Shown in pieces: positions 1 through 8,036 of a DNA stretch of 64,000 bases (position 1 is its first letter; each line of letters starts with the position of its first letter). The translations under genes and the position numbers were made by a program. Where the stretch lies: the NCBI GenBank assembly GCA_002393735.1, contig DGTK01000006.1:27338-91337 (forward strand), in the 5' to 3' direction. This stretch comes from Lachnospiraceae bacterium UBA4338 (lineage in GTDB: Bacteria > Bacillota > Clostridia > Lachnospirales > Lachnospiraceae). The notes under the pieces are model-generated. The model had not been told where the DNA came from, did no database searches, and worked only from the letters and a program-made list of their open reading frames with translations.

Positions 1-2
1 GT

Positions 3-575
3 GTAATCAGATTAGTTATATTCCTTGGATACGTTTCCATTATTTCATTGAATCGTGATATAAAAAGAGTATATATGTATCATGGTGCTGAGCATAAGTG
101 CATCAACTGTATAGAAAGTGGTAATCCTCTCACAGTTGAGAATGTCATGAAGGCATCAAGAAAGCATAAAAGATGCGGAACCAGTTTCCTTATGATAATA
201 ATGCTGATTACCATTATTTTATTCTTCTTCATAAGGGTTGATTCAGCAGTGCTTCGCCTTGCCTTAAGAGTTGCATTGGTGCCGGTTGTGGCGGGTATTT
301 CGTACGAGATACTTCAGTATGCCGGAAAACATGATAATATATTGGTTGACATAATGTCCGCTCCCGGACTCTGGCTTCAGAGCATAACGGTTAAAGAGCC
401 GACTTCATTAATGGCTGAGGTTGCAATTGAGTCTGTGGAGGCTGTTTTTGACTGGAAGACATATCTTAAAGAGAATTTTGATGAACATACTGAGGACATA
501 ATCAATATGTTTGAGTCAGAAGATGAGGCAGAGGACGACGATGCCAATTTAAATGATATGTCGGACGATTTGTAG
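3..575 (+). CDS. DUF1385 family membrane protein (YqhQ-like), 5' end outside the window
   Basis: The reading frame is open from the first bases of the window (codons starting at position 3), so the gene starts upstream and only the C-terminal part is seen. A conserved GAEHK motif is followed by two hydrophobic stretches, then a PGLWLQ segment and an acidic C-terminal tail; this pattern is typical of the DUF1385/YqhQ family, an integral membrane family of unknown function. The next two genes are prmC and prfA, the usual neighbours of this family in Clostridia. The family assignment is fairly firm. No biochemical role can be given. Confidence 0.85.
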   Translation, partial: VIRLVIFLGYVSIISLNRDIKRVYMYHGAEHKCINCIESGNPLTVENVMKASRKHKRCGTSFLMIIMLITIILFFFIRVDSAVLRLALRVALVPVVAGISYEILQYAGKHDNILVDIMSAPGLWLQSITVKEPTSLMAEVAIESVEAVFDWKTYLKENFDEHTEDIINMFESEDEAEDDDANLNDMSDDL

Positions 576-583
576 GTTTATGT

Positions 584-1414
584 ATGACATATAATGAAGC
601 TTACAAAATGGGATGTGACAGCCTTAAGAATCTGGATGAAAGTCAGATTAAGGCAAGACTTCTCTTAGAATATGTATGTAATACCGGTTATGATTATCTT
701 TTCCTGAATGGATATAAGGAAATATCCGGCACAGAAGAGGAAGAATATAAAAAAGGACTTGAAAGGCTGCTTGATGGCGAGCCTTTACAGTATATAACCG
801 GTTTTCAGGAGTTTATGGGGTTTAAGTTTAAAACATCCCATAATACACTGATACCAAGACAGGATACGGAATGTGTTGTGGAAGAAGCCATGAAGCATCT
901 GCATGATGGCATGAGTATACTTGATGTGGGAACCGGTACCGGCTGTATCTTATTAAGTTTGTTAAAATACTCGAATGACTGCACGGGTCAAGGGGTTGAT
1001 ATTTCCGCTGAAGCCCTGGAAACAGCAAGGTTTAATGCCGCTGAAATGGGATTTGACGAATCGAGCGCTAAATTTTACCAAAGCGATATGTTTGATTCAG
1101 TGGAAGGTAAATTTAATATGATAATATCCAATCCACCATATATAAAGGATAAGGATATAGAAAGCCTTAATGTGGATGTAAAGAATCATGAACCCATAAC
1201 TGCGCTTTCAGGTGGAGAGGATGGGCTGAAATTCTACCGGATAATAGCAAAAAAGGCAAGGGAACACTTAACTACAGGTGGAGTACTTGTTCTTGAAATA
1301 GGATATGATGAAGGTGAAGATGTTAAGAACCTTCTTCTTGAGAATGACTGGAAAAATGTTGAGATTAAAAAAGACCTGGCGGGGCTGGACAGAACAGTAA
1401 TTGCCCTGGTCTGA
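584..1414 (+). CDS. prmC: Peptide chain release factor N5-glutamine methyltransferase PrmC/HemK
   Basis: This enzyme methylates the glutamine of the GGQ motif in release factors, using S-adenosylmethionine. The 276-residue protein has the usual family length. An N-terminal helical domain (about 1-80) precedes a Rossmann methyltransferase domain with the SAM-binding DVGTGTG motif at about residue 114 and the substrate-glutamine-binding NPPY motif at 183-186. It lies 8 bases after the DUF1385 gene and 15 bases before the likely prfA start, so methyltransferase and substrate are probably made from one transcript. The ribosome binding site is weak (TAGG). The ATG at 580 is out of frame. Confidence 0.96.
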   Translation: MTYNEAYKMGCDSLKNLDESQIKARLLLEYVCNTGYDYLFLNGYKEISGTEEEEYKKGLERLLDGEPLQYITGFQEFMGFKFKTSHNTLIPRQDTECVVEEAMKHLHDGMSILDVGTGTGCILLSLLKYSNDCTGQGVDISAEALETARFNAAEMGFDESSAKFYQSDMFDSVEGKFNMIISNPPYIKDKDIESLNVDVKNHEPITALSGGEDGLKFYRIIAKKAREHLTTGGVLVLEIGYDEGEDVKNLLLENDWKNVEIKKDLAGLDRTVIALV

Positions 1415-1429
1415 AAAATGGAGATTGTT

Positions 1430-2503
1430 ATGTTTGACAAATTGGAAGATTTATTAATTAGATATGAGGATATAATGCTTGAACTTCAGAGCCCTGACAT
1501 TGCCAACGATCAGCAGAAGTTCAGAGCTCTTATGAAGGAGCAGGCTAATTTACAGCCTATAGTTGAAGCTTATAAGAAATATAAAAAGGCAAAGGAAACC
1601 ATAGATGATTCTCTGGCAATGCTTGAGGAAGAGAACGATGAAGAAATGCGTTCCATGCTTAAGGAAGAATTAAATGATGCCAAAAAGGAAGTCGAGGATT
1701 TAGAGCAGGAACTTAAGATTCTTTTACTGCCTAAAGATCCTAATGATGATAAGAATGTTATCGTGGAAATCAGAGCCGGTGCAGGTGGTGACGAGGCGGC
1801 GCTTTTTGCAGCGGAAATGTACAGATTATATGTGCATTATGCAGAAAGCCAGAGATGGAAAGTCGAAACCATCAACGTTGATGAAATCGGCATTGGCGGT
1901 ATGAAGGAAGTTGAATTCATGATATCCGGTCAGGGCGCTTATTCAAAACTTAAGTACGAAAGCGGCGTGCACAGAGTTCAGCGAGTTCCTGAAACAGAAA
2001 CAGGCGGAAGAATCCATACATCCACAATTACGGTTGCAGTAATGCCTGAGGCAGAAGAAGTAGACGTTGTTATTGATGAAAATGATATCAGAATCGATGT
2101 CATGAGAGCATCCGGCTGTGGTGGTCAGTGTGTCAATACAACGGACTCAGCCGTAAGACTTACACATATGCCAACAGGTATAGTAATTTATTCACAGACT
2201 GAAAAATCACAGATTCAGAATAAAGCCAAGGCTTTTGCACTTTTAAGAGCAAAACTCTATGACCTTGAACAGCAAAAGGCTCATGATGCCGAGGCAGAAC
2301 TTAGAAGAAGTCAGGTCGGTACAGGTGACAGATCTGAAAAAATCCGCACCTACAACTTCCCACAGGGAAGAGTTACAGACCACAGAATTGGTCTTACGTT
2401 ATATAAACTTGATAAAATCATGAACGGTGACATTGACGAAATAATCGACGGTTGTATAGCTGCCGATCAGGCTGCAAAACTGGCAAAGATGAATGAGGCA
2501 TAA
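1430..2503 (+). CDS. prfA: Peptide chain release factor 1
   Basis: RF1 recognises UAA and UAG stop codons and triggers peptide release on the ribosome. The start is placed at ATG 1430, which has GGAG six bases upstream; an in-frame ATG at 1418 lacks a site and would add four residues. With this start the protein has 357 residues, the family norm, and the catalytic GGQ lies at 231-233 in the context GCGGQCVN. The codon-reading tripeptide region reads VPETE, the PxT form of RF1. The N-terminal third is a coiled-coil-like acidic and lysine-rich region as in other RF1 proteins. Confidence 0.97.
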   Translation: MFDKLEDLLIRYEDIMLELQSPDIANDQQKFRALMKEQANLQPIVEAYKKYKKAKETIDDSLAMLEEENDEEMRSMLKEELNDAKKEVEDLEQELKILLLPKDPNDDKNVIVEIRAGAGGDEAALFAAEMYRLYVHYAESQRWKVETINVDEIGIGGMKEVEFMISGQGAYSKLKYESGVHRVQRVPETETGGRIHTSTITVAVMPEAEEVDVVIDENDIRIDVMRASGCGGQCVNTTDSAVRLTHMPTGIVIYSQTEKSQIQNKAKAFALLRAKLYDLEQQKAHDAEAELRRSQVGTGDRSEKIRTYNFPQGRVTDHRIGLTLYKLDKIMNGDIDEIIDGCIAADQAAKLAKMNEA

Positions 2504-2506
2504 TAA

Positions 2507-3445
2507 ATGACTGATTATGATAAGAAAAATCAGAATAATATGATACACTCCGATGAGGGATATCCTATCGGAGTGTATTTGGTTGAGCCTGATAAAATGT
2601 ATGAAGGATTCGTGGTTCATCACTGGCATGAAGAAGCGGAATTCGACATTGTTAAGTCGGGTACTGCCACTTATGTGATAAACGAAGAAGAGATTGAGGT
2701 TAAAGAAGGTGAAGGCATATATATAAACAGCAATGTGATGCACTCAATAAAGGGAAAGTGCGTGATTTTTTCCGTGGTCTTTTCAATAAATGGTCTGGTT
2801 GGAACTCCGGGTACCATTCAGTGGAAAACATATGTTGAGCCTATTTCAGAAAACAAAGCCCTTAAGTATTATATAATTCGTTCAGAGAATAACAGACAGG
2901 AAAGAGCTATCTTAAGTTATCTTTGGGATATTGTTAATGTGCAGCTCTCCAGGGAATTTGGAATGGAACTGACTACTCAGAGTGCTCTGTGTCAGATATG
3001 GCTTTTATTTGTTAAACTTAATCATCTTAAGGCCATTCCTGTATCAGAAGAAAAGGAATCCAATGATGTTGGAAGAATAAAAGGTGCCATTGACTATATC
3101 AAAGAACATTATCATGAAGAAATAGGCCTCGATGAAATTTCTGACAGTATTGCAGTAAGTAAGAGTGAATGCTGCAGATGTTTTAAAAGAACTCTTGGTT
3201 TATCGCCGGTGGAATTTCTAATTAATTACAGAATACACATAGCAGCCAAGTTCCTTACGGATTCTCAGGGAATCAGTGTTAATGTAGGGGAACTTGCCAT
3301 GAATGTTGGATTTAATAACGCCAGTTATTTTAACCGTAAATTCAAGGAGATTATGGGCTGTACTCCTTCACAGTTTAAGAGAGAGGCAAAATCAGAGCAC
3401 AGGGACTTCCTAAGCGTTCGCGGACGCTCCATAAGTCATATATAA
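2507..3445 (+). CDS. AraC family transcriptional regulator with cupin sensor domain
   Basis: The 312-residue protein has an N-terminal cupin-like domain (about 10-100, with an HHWHEEAEF motif typical of the AraC_binding fold) and a C-terminal pair of helix-turn-helix motifs (about 195-300, ending with GFNNASYFNRKFKE and TPSQFKRE). Such proteins usually respond to a sugar or other small molecule and act on a neighbouring operon. Here no obvious metabolic partner is adjacent: prfA ends three bases upstream and a diguanylate cyclase with its own promoter follows. The target and ligand therefore remain unknown. The family assignment is secure. Confidence 0.9.
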   Translation: MTDYDKKNQNNMIHSDEGYPIGVYLVEPDKMYEGFVVHHWHEEAEFDIVKSGTATYVINEEEIEVKEGEGIYINSNVMHSIKGKCVIFSVVFSINGLVGTPGTIQWKTYVEPISENKALKYYIIRSENNRQERAILSYLWDIVNVQLSREFGMELTTQSALCQIWLLFVKLNHLKAIPVSEEKESNDVGRIKGAIDYIKEHYHEEIGLDEISDSIAVSKSECCRCFKRTLGLSPVEFLINYRIHIAAKFLTDSQGISVNVGELAMNVGFNNASYFNRKFKEIMGCTPSQFKREAKSEHRDFLSVRGRSISHI

Positions 3446-3461
3446 ACTCTTTATAAAATCA

Positions 3462-3490
3462 ATGACAAATTGACCTGATTGTTATATAAT
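3462..3490 (+). promoter_or_regulatory. Sigma-A type promoter of the diguanylate cyclase gene
   Basis: ATGACA (3462-3467), a 17-base spacer and a perfect TATAAT (3485-3490). Transcription would start near 3497, which excludes the GTG at 3496 as start codon and supports the ATG at 3535. Confidence 0.65.
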
Positions 3491-3534
3491 ATATCGTGTA
3501 TGACTATTCATACGCTGAAGGGGTTAATTTTGTT

Positions 3535-4626
3535 ATGAGTAACATTAAACATTATGTTGAAGGTATAAAGAATGGCGAGGGGTATTTTGGAGAACAGTTT
3601 CGTTTTTCCTTTTTATCCGTATGCACTCTGATATTTCATTTGGTACTTGCAATTATTTTCTTTATATTTGATTGCAGATTAATGTGCGTTATCGGATCTG
3701 GATCAGTTTTAATCTATTATCTTGCTTTAGTATTATCCAGAAAACAAAAATATGAATATGCACTGGCTCTTTCTTCGATTGAGGTAGCCTGCTTTTCTGT
3801 CATTACCACAATAGCTTTTGGTTTTGACACAGGATTTTATTTATATAATCTTGCTATTATTTCGATATTCTTTTATTTCAGTATCGGATGGAACTTCTTT
3901 AAGGGAAGCGAAGTTTTCAACTGGATTTATTCGATTGCTCATTTTCTAGTGACAATAGTATGCTTTGTGGTTGGAAAGCTGGTTGTGCCCTGGTATGACT
4001 TAAGCGAGAATAAAAGAATGGTCTTCATACTTATTAATATCGCCGTTGCTTTTGTCATCGAGATTGGTATTTTGTTCCTCTTAAGATGGGATACAGCATA
4101 CAGAAACGGTACCATGACTGACAAAAACAGCAAGCTTAATGAAATGGCCAACAGAGATGCTCTTACCAAGTTATATAACAGAAGATACATGGACAGATTC
4201 TTAGAAGAGAAGTTAATCGGTCTTAATGTAGATGGCAAGATCTTCGGTCTTATAATGTGCGATATCGATAACTTTAAGAGAGTTAATGATACCTATGGTC
4301 ATGAATCAGGCGATGATGTTTTAGTAGAAATCGCCAAGGTATTTATGGACAGCTTAAGAGGTGATGATACGGTATGCCGCTGGGGCGGTGAGGAATTCCT
4401 GATTGTGGTTGATGGCAACAAGAAGGTTACAGCAGATGTTGCAGAAAGAATCAGGACAAAGATTAATGAACTGGTAATTAATACTCATGGCAGAACCATT
4501 AGTGTTACAATGACATTTGGTGTTGCTGAATCCATTCCGGGATATAATATAGAAAAACTTGTGGAGATTGCGGATGAGAACCTTTATAAGGGCAAGCAAA
4601 ATGGTAAGAACCAGGTAGTATGTTAA
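3535..4626 (+). CDS. Membrane-bound GGDEF diguanylate cyclase
   Basis: This protein probably makes the second messenger cyclic di-GMP. The start is set at ATG 3535 (AAGGGG upstream), because the promoter would initiate inside any longer version; the protein then has 363 residues. The N-terminal half holds about six hydrophobic segments without a recognisable sensor domain. The C-terminal GGDEF domain has an intact GGEEF active site at 284-288 and an RxxD inhibitory site (RGDD, 275-278) exactly five residues before it, so both catalysis and product feedback look preserved. No c-di-GMP effector or phosphodiesterase is encoded in this window. A terminator follows immediately. Confidence 0.92.
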   Translation: MSNIKHYVEGIKNGEGYFGEQFRFSFLSVCTLIFHLVLAIIFFIFDCRLMCVIGSGSVLIYYLALVLSRKQKYEYALALSSIEVACFSVITTIAFGFDTGFYLYNLAIISIFFYFSIGWNFFKGSEVFNWIYSIAHFLVTIVCFVVGKLVVPWYDLSENKRMVFILINIAVAFVIEIGILFLLRWDTAYRNGTMTDKNSKLNEMANRDALTKLYNRRYMDRFLEEKLIGLNVDGKIFGLIMCDIDNFKRVNDTYGHESGDDVLVEIAKVFMDSLRGDDTVCRWGGEEFLIVVDGNKKVTADVAERIRTKINELVINTHGRTISVTMTFGVAESIPGYNIEKLVEIADENLYKGKQNGKNQVVC

Positions 4627-4629
4627 ATA

Positions 4630-4657
4630 AGGGGCTGTTAATTACAGCCTCTTTTTA
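4630..4657 (+). terminator. Rho-independent terminator after the diguanylate cyclase gene
   Basis: A nine-base-pair stem (4630-4638 with 4644-4652, one G-T pair) with a five-base loop is followed by a short T run. Confidence 0.75.
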
Positions 4658-4690
4658 ATGCATATATTTTGATGTATAATAGGATATGTT

Positions 4691-5443
4691 ATGAAAGAGA
4701 TACTTGATAGTTTTTTTAAGAATGATGACCTTGTGGTTAAATATTATGAAACCATAGATTCCACCAATGATGAAGCTAAAAGGATATTTTATGGTGGAGA
4801 CAGTAATAAATATCTTTTGGTTGCCTCCAATCAGACAAAGGGAAGAGGAAGAAACGGACACAGTTTCTATTCACCATCTGATGCAGGAATATATTTTTCA
4901 TTTCTGATACCTACCACAAAAGAGATTAAAGACATCGTTTATATGACAACGTCTGCAGCTGTTGCGGTGGCGATGGCGCTTAGAGATGTTCTTTTGGTGG
5001 ATGCAGGTATTAAATGGATTAATGACATCTATATCAGCGGTAAAAAAGCCTGTGGAATTCTGTGCGAGGTTGCTGATAAGGGTGAAGGCGTTCACGGTCT
5101 TATAATCGGTATAGGAATTAATATGGGGCAGGCGGATTTTCCTGAAGAGATTAAAGATATTGCCATATCGGTTGGAGATATTGATAATGAGAAAAAGGCC
5201 GAACTTCTGCATGCTATCTCAGATAATATCAGTAAGTATTTAGATGTCCAGAATAAAGTTCAGATGATGGAAGATTACAGAAATCTGTCACTGGTTATTG
5301 GTAAGGAAATTGCTTATATAATAAATGGTGAAAGATATACAGGCATTGCCACTGCCATTGATGATGAAGGTGGCCTGATAGTTGATAATAATGGCGAAAA
5401 GACAGTATTAAACAGCGGAGAAATCTCCGTCAGACTTATATAG
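4691..5443 (+). CDS. birA: Biotin--[acetyl-CoA-carboxylase] ligase
   Basis: The enzyme activates biotin to biotinyl-AMP and attaches it to biotin carboxyl carrier proteins. The 250-residue protein consists of the catalytic domain and the small C-terminal domain only; it lacks the N-terminal winged-helix repressor domain of bifunctional BirA, so it should not regulate transcription. The adenylate-binding GRGRNG motif lies at 51-56 and the KWINDI segment with the likely catalytic lysine at about 108, followed by GKKACGILCE. The start ATG has AGGA just upstream, and a TATAAT hexamer at 4675-4680 suggests a separate promoter, although no good -35 is visible. Confidence 0.93.
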   Translation: MKEILDSFFKNDDLVVKYYETIDSTNDEAKRIFYGGDSNKYLLVASNQTKGRGRNGHSFYSPSDAGIYFSFLIPTTKEIKDIVYMTTSAAVAVAMALRDVLLVDAGIKWINDIYISGKKACGILCEVADKGEGVHGLIIGIGINMGQADFPEEIKDIAISVGDIDNEKKAELLHAISDNISKYLDVQNKVQMMEDYRNLSLVIGKEIAYIINGERYTGIATAIDDEGGLIVDNNGEKTVLNSGEISVRLI

Positions 5444-5459
5444 AAAAGAGGTTGAAATT

Positions 5460-5681
5460 ATGATGAATCCTGCAATGTTATTACAGTTTAAGAAAAAATG
5501 GGAAGAGTTTGCCCAAAGGCACCCAAGATTCGTGCAGTTTGCCAATGCGCTTGCATCAGCAGATGTTGGAGAAGGCTCAGTAATAGATGTAACCGTAACC
5601 CTTCCGGATGGAAGACAGATGGCATCAAACTTACGCCTTACTGCTGAAGATATTGAAATGATCAGAAGCTTTGGTAAATAA
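5460..5681 (+). CDS. Small conserved-looking protein of unknown function (73 aa)
   Basis: A 73-residue cytoplasmic protein with an AGAGG site nine bases before its ATG, 16 bases after birA. An N-terminal helix rich in Lys, Phe and Glu (LQFKKKWEEF) is followed by a short beta-like stretch containing LPDGRQMASNLRLT and an acidic helix. No catalytic motif or membrane segment is visible. The codon use matches its neighbours and the ribosome binding site is good, so it looks like a real gene. I do not recognise the family; co-transcription with birA is likely from the spacing. Confidence 0.7.
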   Translation: MMNPAMLLQFKKKWEEFAQRHPRFVQFANALASADVGEGSVIDVTVTLPDGRQMASNLRLTAEDIEMIRSFGK

Positions 5682-5682
5682 A

Positions 5683-5979
5683 TTACATAAAGATAAAATT
5701 AAAATCTGAGAAATAGAAAAATAAAACCAGCGCAATATGACATACCAGAATTACAGGCATGCCGATAACAAAGGTTAAGTGCTTGGTTTTATGTCTGAAT
5801 GTGTACATGCCAAGGAGAGCACCAATACTGCCGCCTGCGATTGAACTGATAAAAAGTGTGGCTTCAGGTATTCTCCATTTATGTTTTTTTGCTTTTAATT
5901 TATCTATGCCCATAAGTAAAAAGGCAACTACATTCATTACTACAATATATATAACCAATATTTTTAAACTTGTTGTCAT
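5683..5979 (-). CDS. DUF1294 family small membrane protein
   Basis: The protein carries the hallmark pattern of DUF1294: a hydrophobic N-terminal segment, then MGIDKLKAKKHKWRIPE, a GGSIGALLGM stretch and an FRHKTKH motif before a second hydrophobic pair. The function of the family is unknown. The start is placed at 5979, where GGGGAAA precedes the ATG; the longer frame to 6039 would add 20 poorly supported residues. The 98-residue length fits the family. It ends one base from the convergent small gene and lies downstream of argG on the same strand, but a terminator separates the two. Confidence 0.85.
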   Translation of the reverse strand: MTTSLKILVIYIVVMNVVAFLLMGIDKLKAKKHKWRIPEATLFISSIAGGSIGALLGMYTFRHKTKHLTFVIGMPVILVCHIALVLFFYFSDFNFIFM

Positions 5980-6049
5980 TATCGTTTCCCCGTAAATTAT
6001 TCTATGATTTATCATAACTGTACTTAATGGAAAAAACAAGATAAAAATA

Positions 6050-6079
6050 ATCCCCTGGATTCCTATGAATACAGGGGAT
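6050..6079 (-). terminator. Rho-independent terminator of argG
   Basis: An eight-base-pair stem (ATCCCCTG with CAGGGGAT) is followed on the minus strand by a T-rich tract (6040-6049). T residues also lie on the plus-strand side, so it could work in both directions. Confidence 0.75.
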
Positions 6080-6113
6080 ATTTTTAGTGGTTATATAAGG
6101 ATAATTACTTATC

Positions 6114-7328
6114 TTATTTGTTAAGTGACTGCATCTTCATTGCACGAACCTTGGTTGATAAACCGAAGAGGTTGATGAAGCCTTCTGCATCATGATGATC
6201 GTAAAGGTCACCAGTTGTGAAGGAAGCGATGCTTTCATTGTAAAGTGAATATGGTGATGTTGTACCGGCCTTGATGATATTGCCTTTGTAAAGCTTGAAC
6301 CTAGCTTCACCGGTTACATATTCCTGAGTTGATTTAATGAATGCTCTTGTAGCATCACAAAGAGGGGAGAACCACTTGCCTTCGTATACGATCTGAGCAA
6401 GCTTGTTACCCATTTCTTCTTTTTCTCTGTATGTATCTCTGTCAAGGATTAATTCCTCTAACTGCTGATGTGCTTCGTAAAGAATTGTTCCGCCAGGTGT
6501 TTCATATACACCTCTTGACTTCATACCAACAACACGGTTCTCAACAATATCAACGATACCGATACCATGCTTTCCACCAAGCTTGTTAAGCTTACGGATG
6601 ATATCTGAAACTTTCATCTTCTCGCCGTTAATTGCAACAGGAACACCCTTCTCAAATGAAAGTGATACATATTCGCCTTCATCAGGAGCTTCTTCAGGTG
6701 TAACACCAAGAACTAAAAGGTGCTTGAAGTTTGGCTCGTTAGCAGGATCTTCAAGTTCAAGACCTTCATGGCTGATATGCCATAAGTTTCTGTCACGGCT
6801 GTATGAGTTGTCAGCTGAGAATGGAAGATCGATACCATGCTGCTTGCAGTATTCGATTTCTTCTTCACGTGAATTCATTGTCCACTTTTCATTTCTCCAT
6901 GCTGCGATGATCTTAAGATCAGGAGCAAGAGCCTTGATACCAAGTTCAAATCTGATCTGGTCATTACCTTTACCTGTAGCACCATGGCAGATTGCTGTAG
7001 CACCTTCCTTACGTGCAATCTCAACTAATTTCTTGGCAATTACAGGTCTTGCCATTGATGTACCTAAAAGATACTTGTTTTCATATACTGCATGAGCTTG
7101 TACACATGGAACGATGTATTCGTCACAGAACTCATCTGTTACATCTTCAATGTAAAGCTTTGTAGCACCACTTAACTTAGCTCTTTCTTCCAAGCCGTCA
7201 AGTTCGCTTTCCTGACCGCAGTCTACACAAACGCAGATTACTTCATAATCAAAATTTTCTTTGAGCCATGGAATGATAGCAGTTGTATCAAGTCCGCCCG
7301 AGTAAGCAAGAATTACTTTTTCTTTCAT
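6114..7328 (-). CDS. argG: Argininosuccinate synthase
   Basis: ArgG joins citrulline and aspartate with ATP to form argininosuccinate in arginine biosynthesis. The 404-residue length is normal, and the ATP-binding P-loop-like SGGLDT motif sits at residues 10-15. Family blocks such as GCTGKGNDQIRFE (here HGATGKGNDQIRFE), PWKLxxx-type active-site surroundings and the C-terminal PTSPYSLYNE-like segment are recognisable. The ATG has a strong AGGAGG site. Unusually, argG stands alone on the minus strand and faces a GNAT-argJ-argB-argD operon. A repeat array of probable arginine operators lies between the two. argH, argC and argF are not in the window. Confidence 0.97.
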   Translation of the reverse strand: MKEKVILAYSGGLDTTAIIPWLKENFDYEVICVCVDCGQESELDGLEERAKLSGATKLYIEDVTDEFCDEYIVPCVQAHAVYENKYLLGTSMARPVIAKKLVEIARKEGATAICHGATGKGNDQIRFELGIKALAPDLKIIAAWRNEKWTMNSREEEIEYCKQHGIDLPFSADNSYSRDRNLWHISHEGLELEDPANEPNFKHLLVLGVTPEEAPDEGEYVSLSFEKGVPVAINGEKMKVSDIIRKLNKLGGKHGIGIVDIVENRVVGMKSRGVYETPGGTILYEAHQQLEELILDRDTYREKEEMGNKLAQIVYEGKWFSPLCDATRAFIKSTQEYVTGEARFKLYKGNIIKAGTTSPYSLYNESIASFTTGDLYDHHDAEGFINLFGLSTKVRAMKMQSLNK

Positions 7329-7374
7329 TATATATTTCCTCCTAAAATAATTTGCTTTTTAACGCCACGTTCAT

Positions 7375-7403
7375 ATCTTACACCCTAAATATGAAAGAAG
7401 CAA
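7375..7403 (-). promoter_or_regulatory. Promoter of argG
   Basis: On the minus strand TTGCTT (7403-7398), a 17-base spacer and TAAGAT (7380-7375) form a reasonable sigma-A promoter about 45 bases before the argG ATG. Confidence 0.55.
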
Positions 7404-7420
7404 GAGGAAATATTTAAAAA

Positions 7421-7486
7421 TATGCATAAAATTTATAAAATTATGCATAAAATACAAAAATATGCATAAAATTTGCATAAAATACA
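7421..7486 (+). promoter_or_regulatory. Array of ARG-box-like repeats between argG and the argJBD operon
   Basis: The 12-mer TATGCATAAAAT occurs at 7421-7432, 7442-7453 and 7461-7472, and a fourth shortened copy (TTGCATAAAATAC) at 7473-7485. The spacing is 21, 19 and 12 bases. The pattern resembles ArgR/AhrC operators (TGnATwwwwATnCA-like), and the position between two divergent arginine promoters fits this. Binding by ArgR is inferred; no argR gene is in the window. Confidence 0.7.
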
Positions 7487-7496
7487 AAAATATTAC

Positions 7497-7524
7497 TAGA
7501 CTTTTATAAAAAAGGTGGTATGAT
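7497..7524 (+). promoter_or_regulatory. Promoter of the GNAT-argJ-argB-argD operon
   Basis: TAGACT (7497-7502), a 16-base spacer and TATGAT (7519-7524). The operator array ends about 10 bases upstream of the -35. Transcription from about 7531 means the GNAT gene must begin downstream of the ATG at 7520. Confidence 0.5.
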
Positions 7525-7533
7525 AGATGATAG

Positions 7534-7547
7534 GGCATACGTATGCC
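7534..7547. promoter_or_regulatory. Perfect 14-bp palindrome at the start of the arg operon transcript
   Basis: GGCATACGTATGCC is a perfect palindrome just downstream of the predicted transcription start. It could be a repressor operator or a 5' hairpin that stabilises the mRNA. Confidence 0.5.
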
Positions 7548-7567
7548 GGTTATGGAGATTGTTATAT

Positions 7568-8026
7568 ATGGAAGAAAATATGAAAATAAGACCTATGATT
7601 CTGTCGGATTATGAGGAGGTACATAAGCTTTGGATGACTATTCATGGCTTCGGTATCAGATCCATAGATGATTCATATGAAGGTGTGGAGAGATTCTTAA
7701 ATCGTAATCCCGGTCTTAGTGTGGTATGTGAATATGAAGGCAGTATAATCGGAGCCATTCTCTGCGGAGAAGATGGCAGACGAGGCTCACTGTATCATGT
7801 ATGTGTTAAGGAAGGATACAGAATGCATGGTATAGGTAAGGCAATGGTTGTTCACTGCATGGAAGAATTAAATAAAAGACATATAAATAAAGTAGCATTA
7901 ATTGCTTTTACCAAAAATGACATAGGCAACGCCTTTTGGAAAAGCATCGGCTGGGAATACAGAGACGATTTAAATTACTATGATTTTGTACTTAATGCAG
8001 ATAATATAACAAAATTTAACAGTTAA
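7568..8026 (+). CDS. GNAT family N-acetyltransferase in the arginine operon
   Basis: A compact acetyltransferase (about 152 residues from ATG 7568; ATG 7580 is an alternative with GGAAG before it). The GNAT fold shows in the acetyl-CoA pyrophosphate-binding segment YRMHGIGKAMVVH, the preceding beta strand SLYHVCV and the late FWKSIGWEYRDD motif. It is the first gene of an operon with argJ, argB and argD and is spaced 10 bases from argJ. Its place suggests a role in N-acetylation in the arginine pathway, for example as a short N-acetylglutamate synthase, but the sequence does not prove this; ArgJ itself may supply acetylglutamate. Confidence 0.85.
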   Translation: MEENMKIRPMILSDYEEVHKLWMTIHGFGIRSIDDSYEGVERFLNRNPGLSVVCEYEGSIIGAILCGEDGRRGSLYHVCVKEGYRMHGIGKAMVVHCMEELNKRHINKVALIAFTKNDIGNAFWKSIGWEYRDDLNYYDFVLNADNITKFNS

Positions 8027-8036
8027 GGAGAAAGAT

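Noticed and set aside
3496..3534. GTG start at 3496 for the diguanylate cyclase
   Set aside because: The promoter would start transcription at about this base, and ATG 3535 has a proper ribosome binding site.
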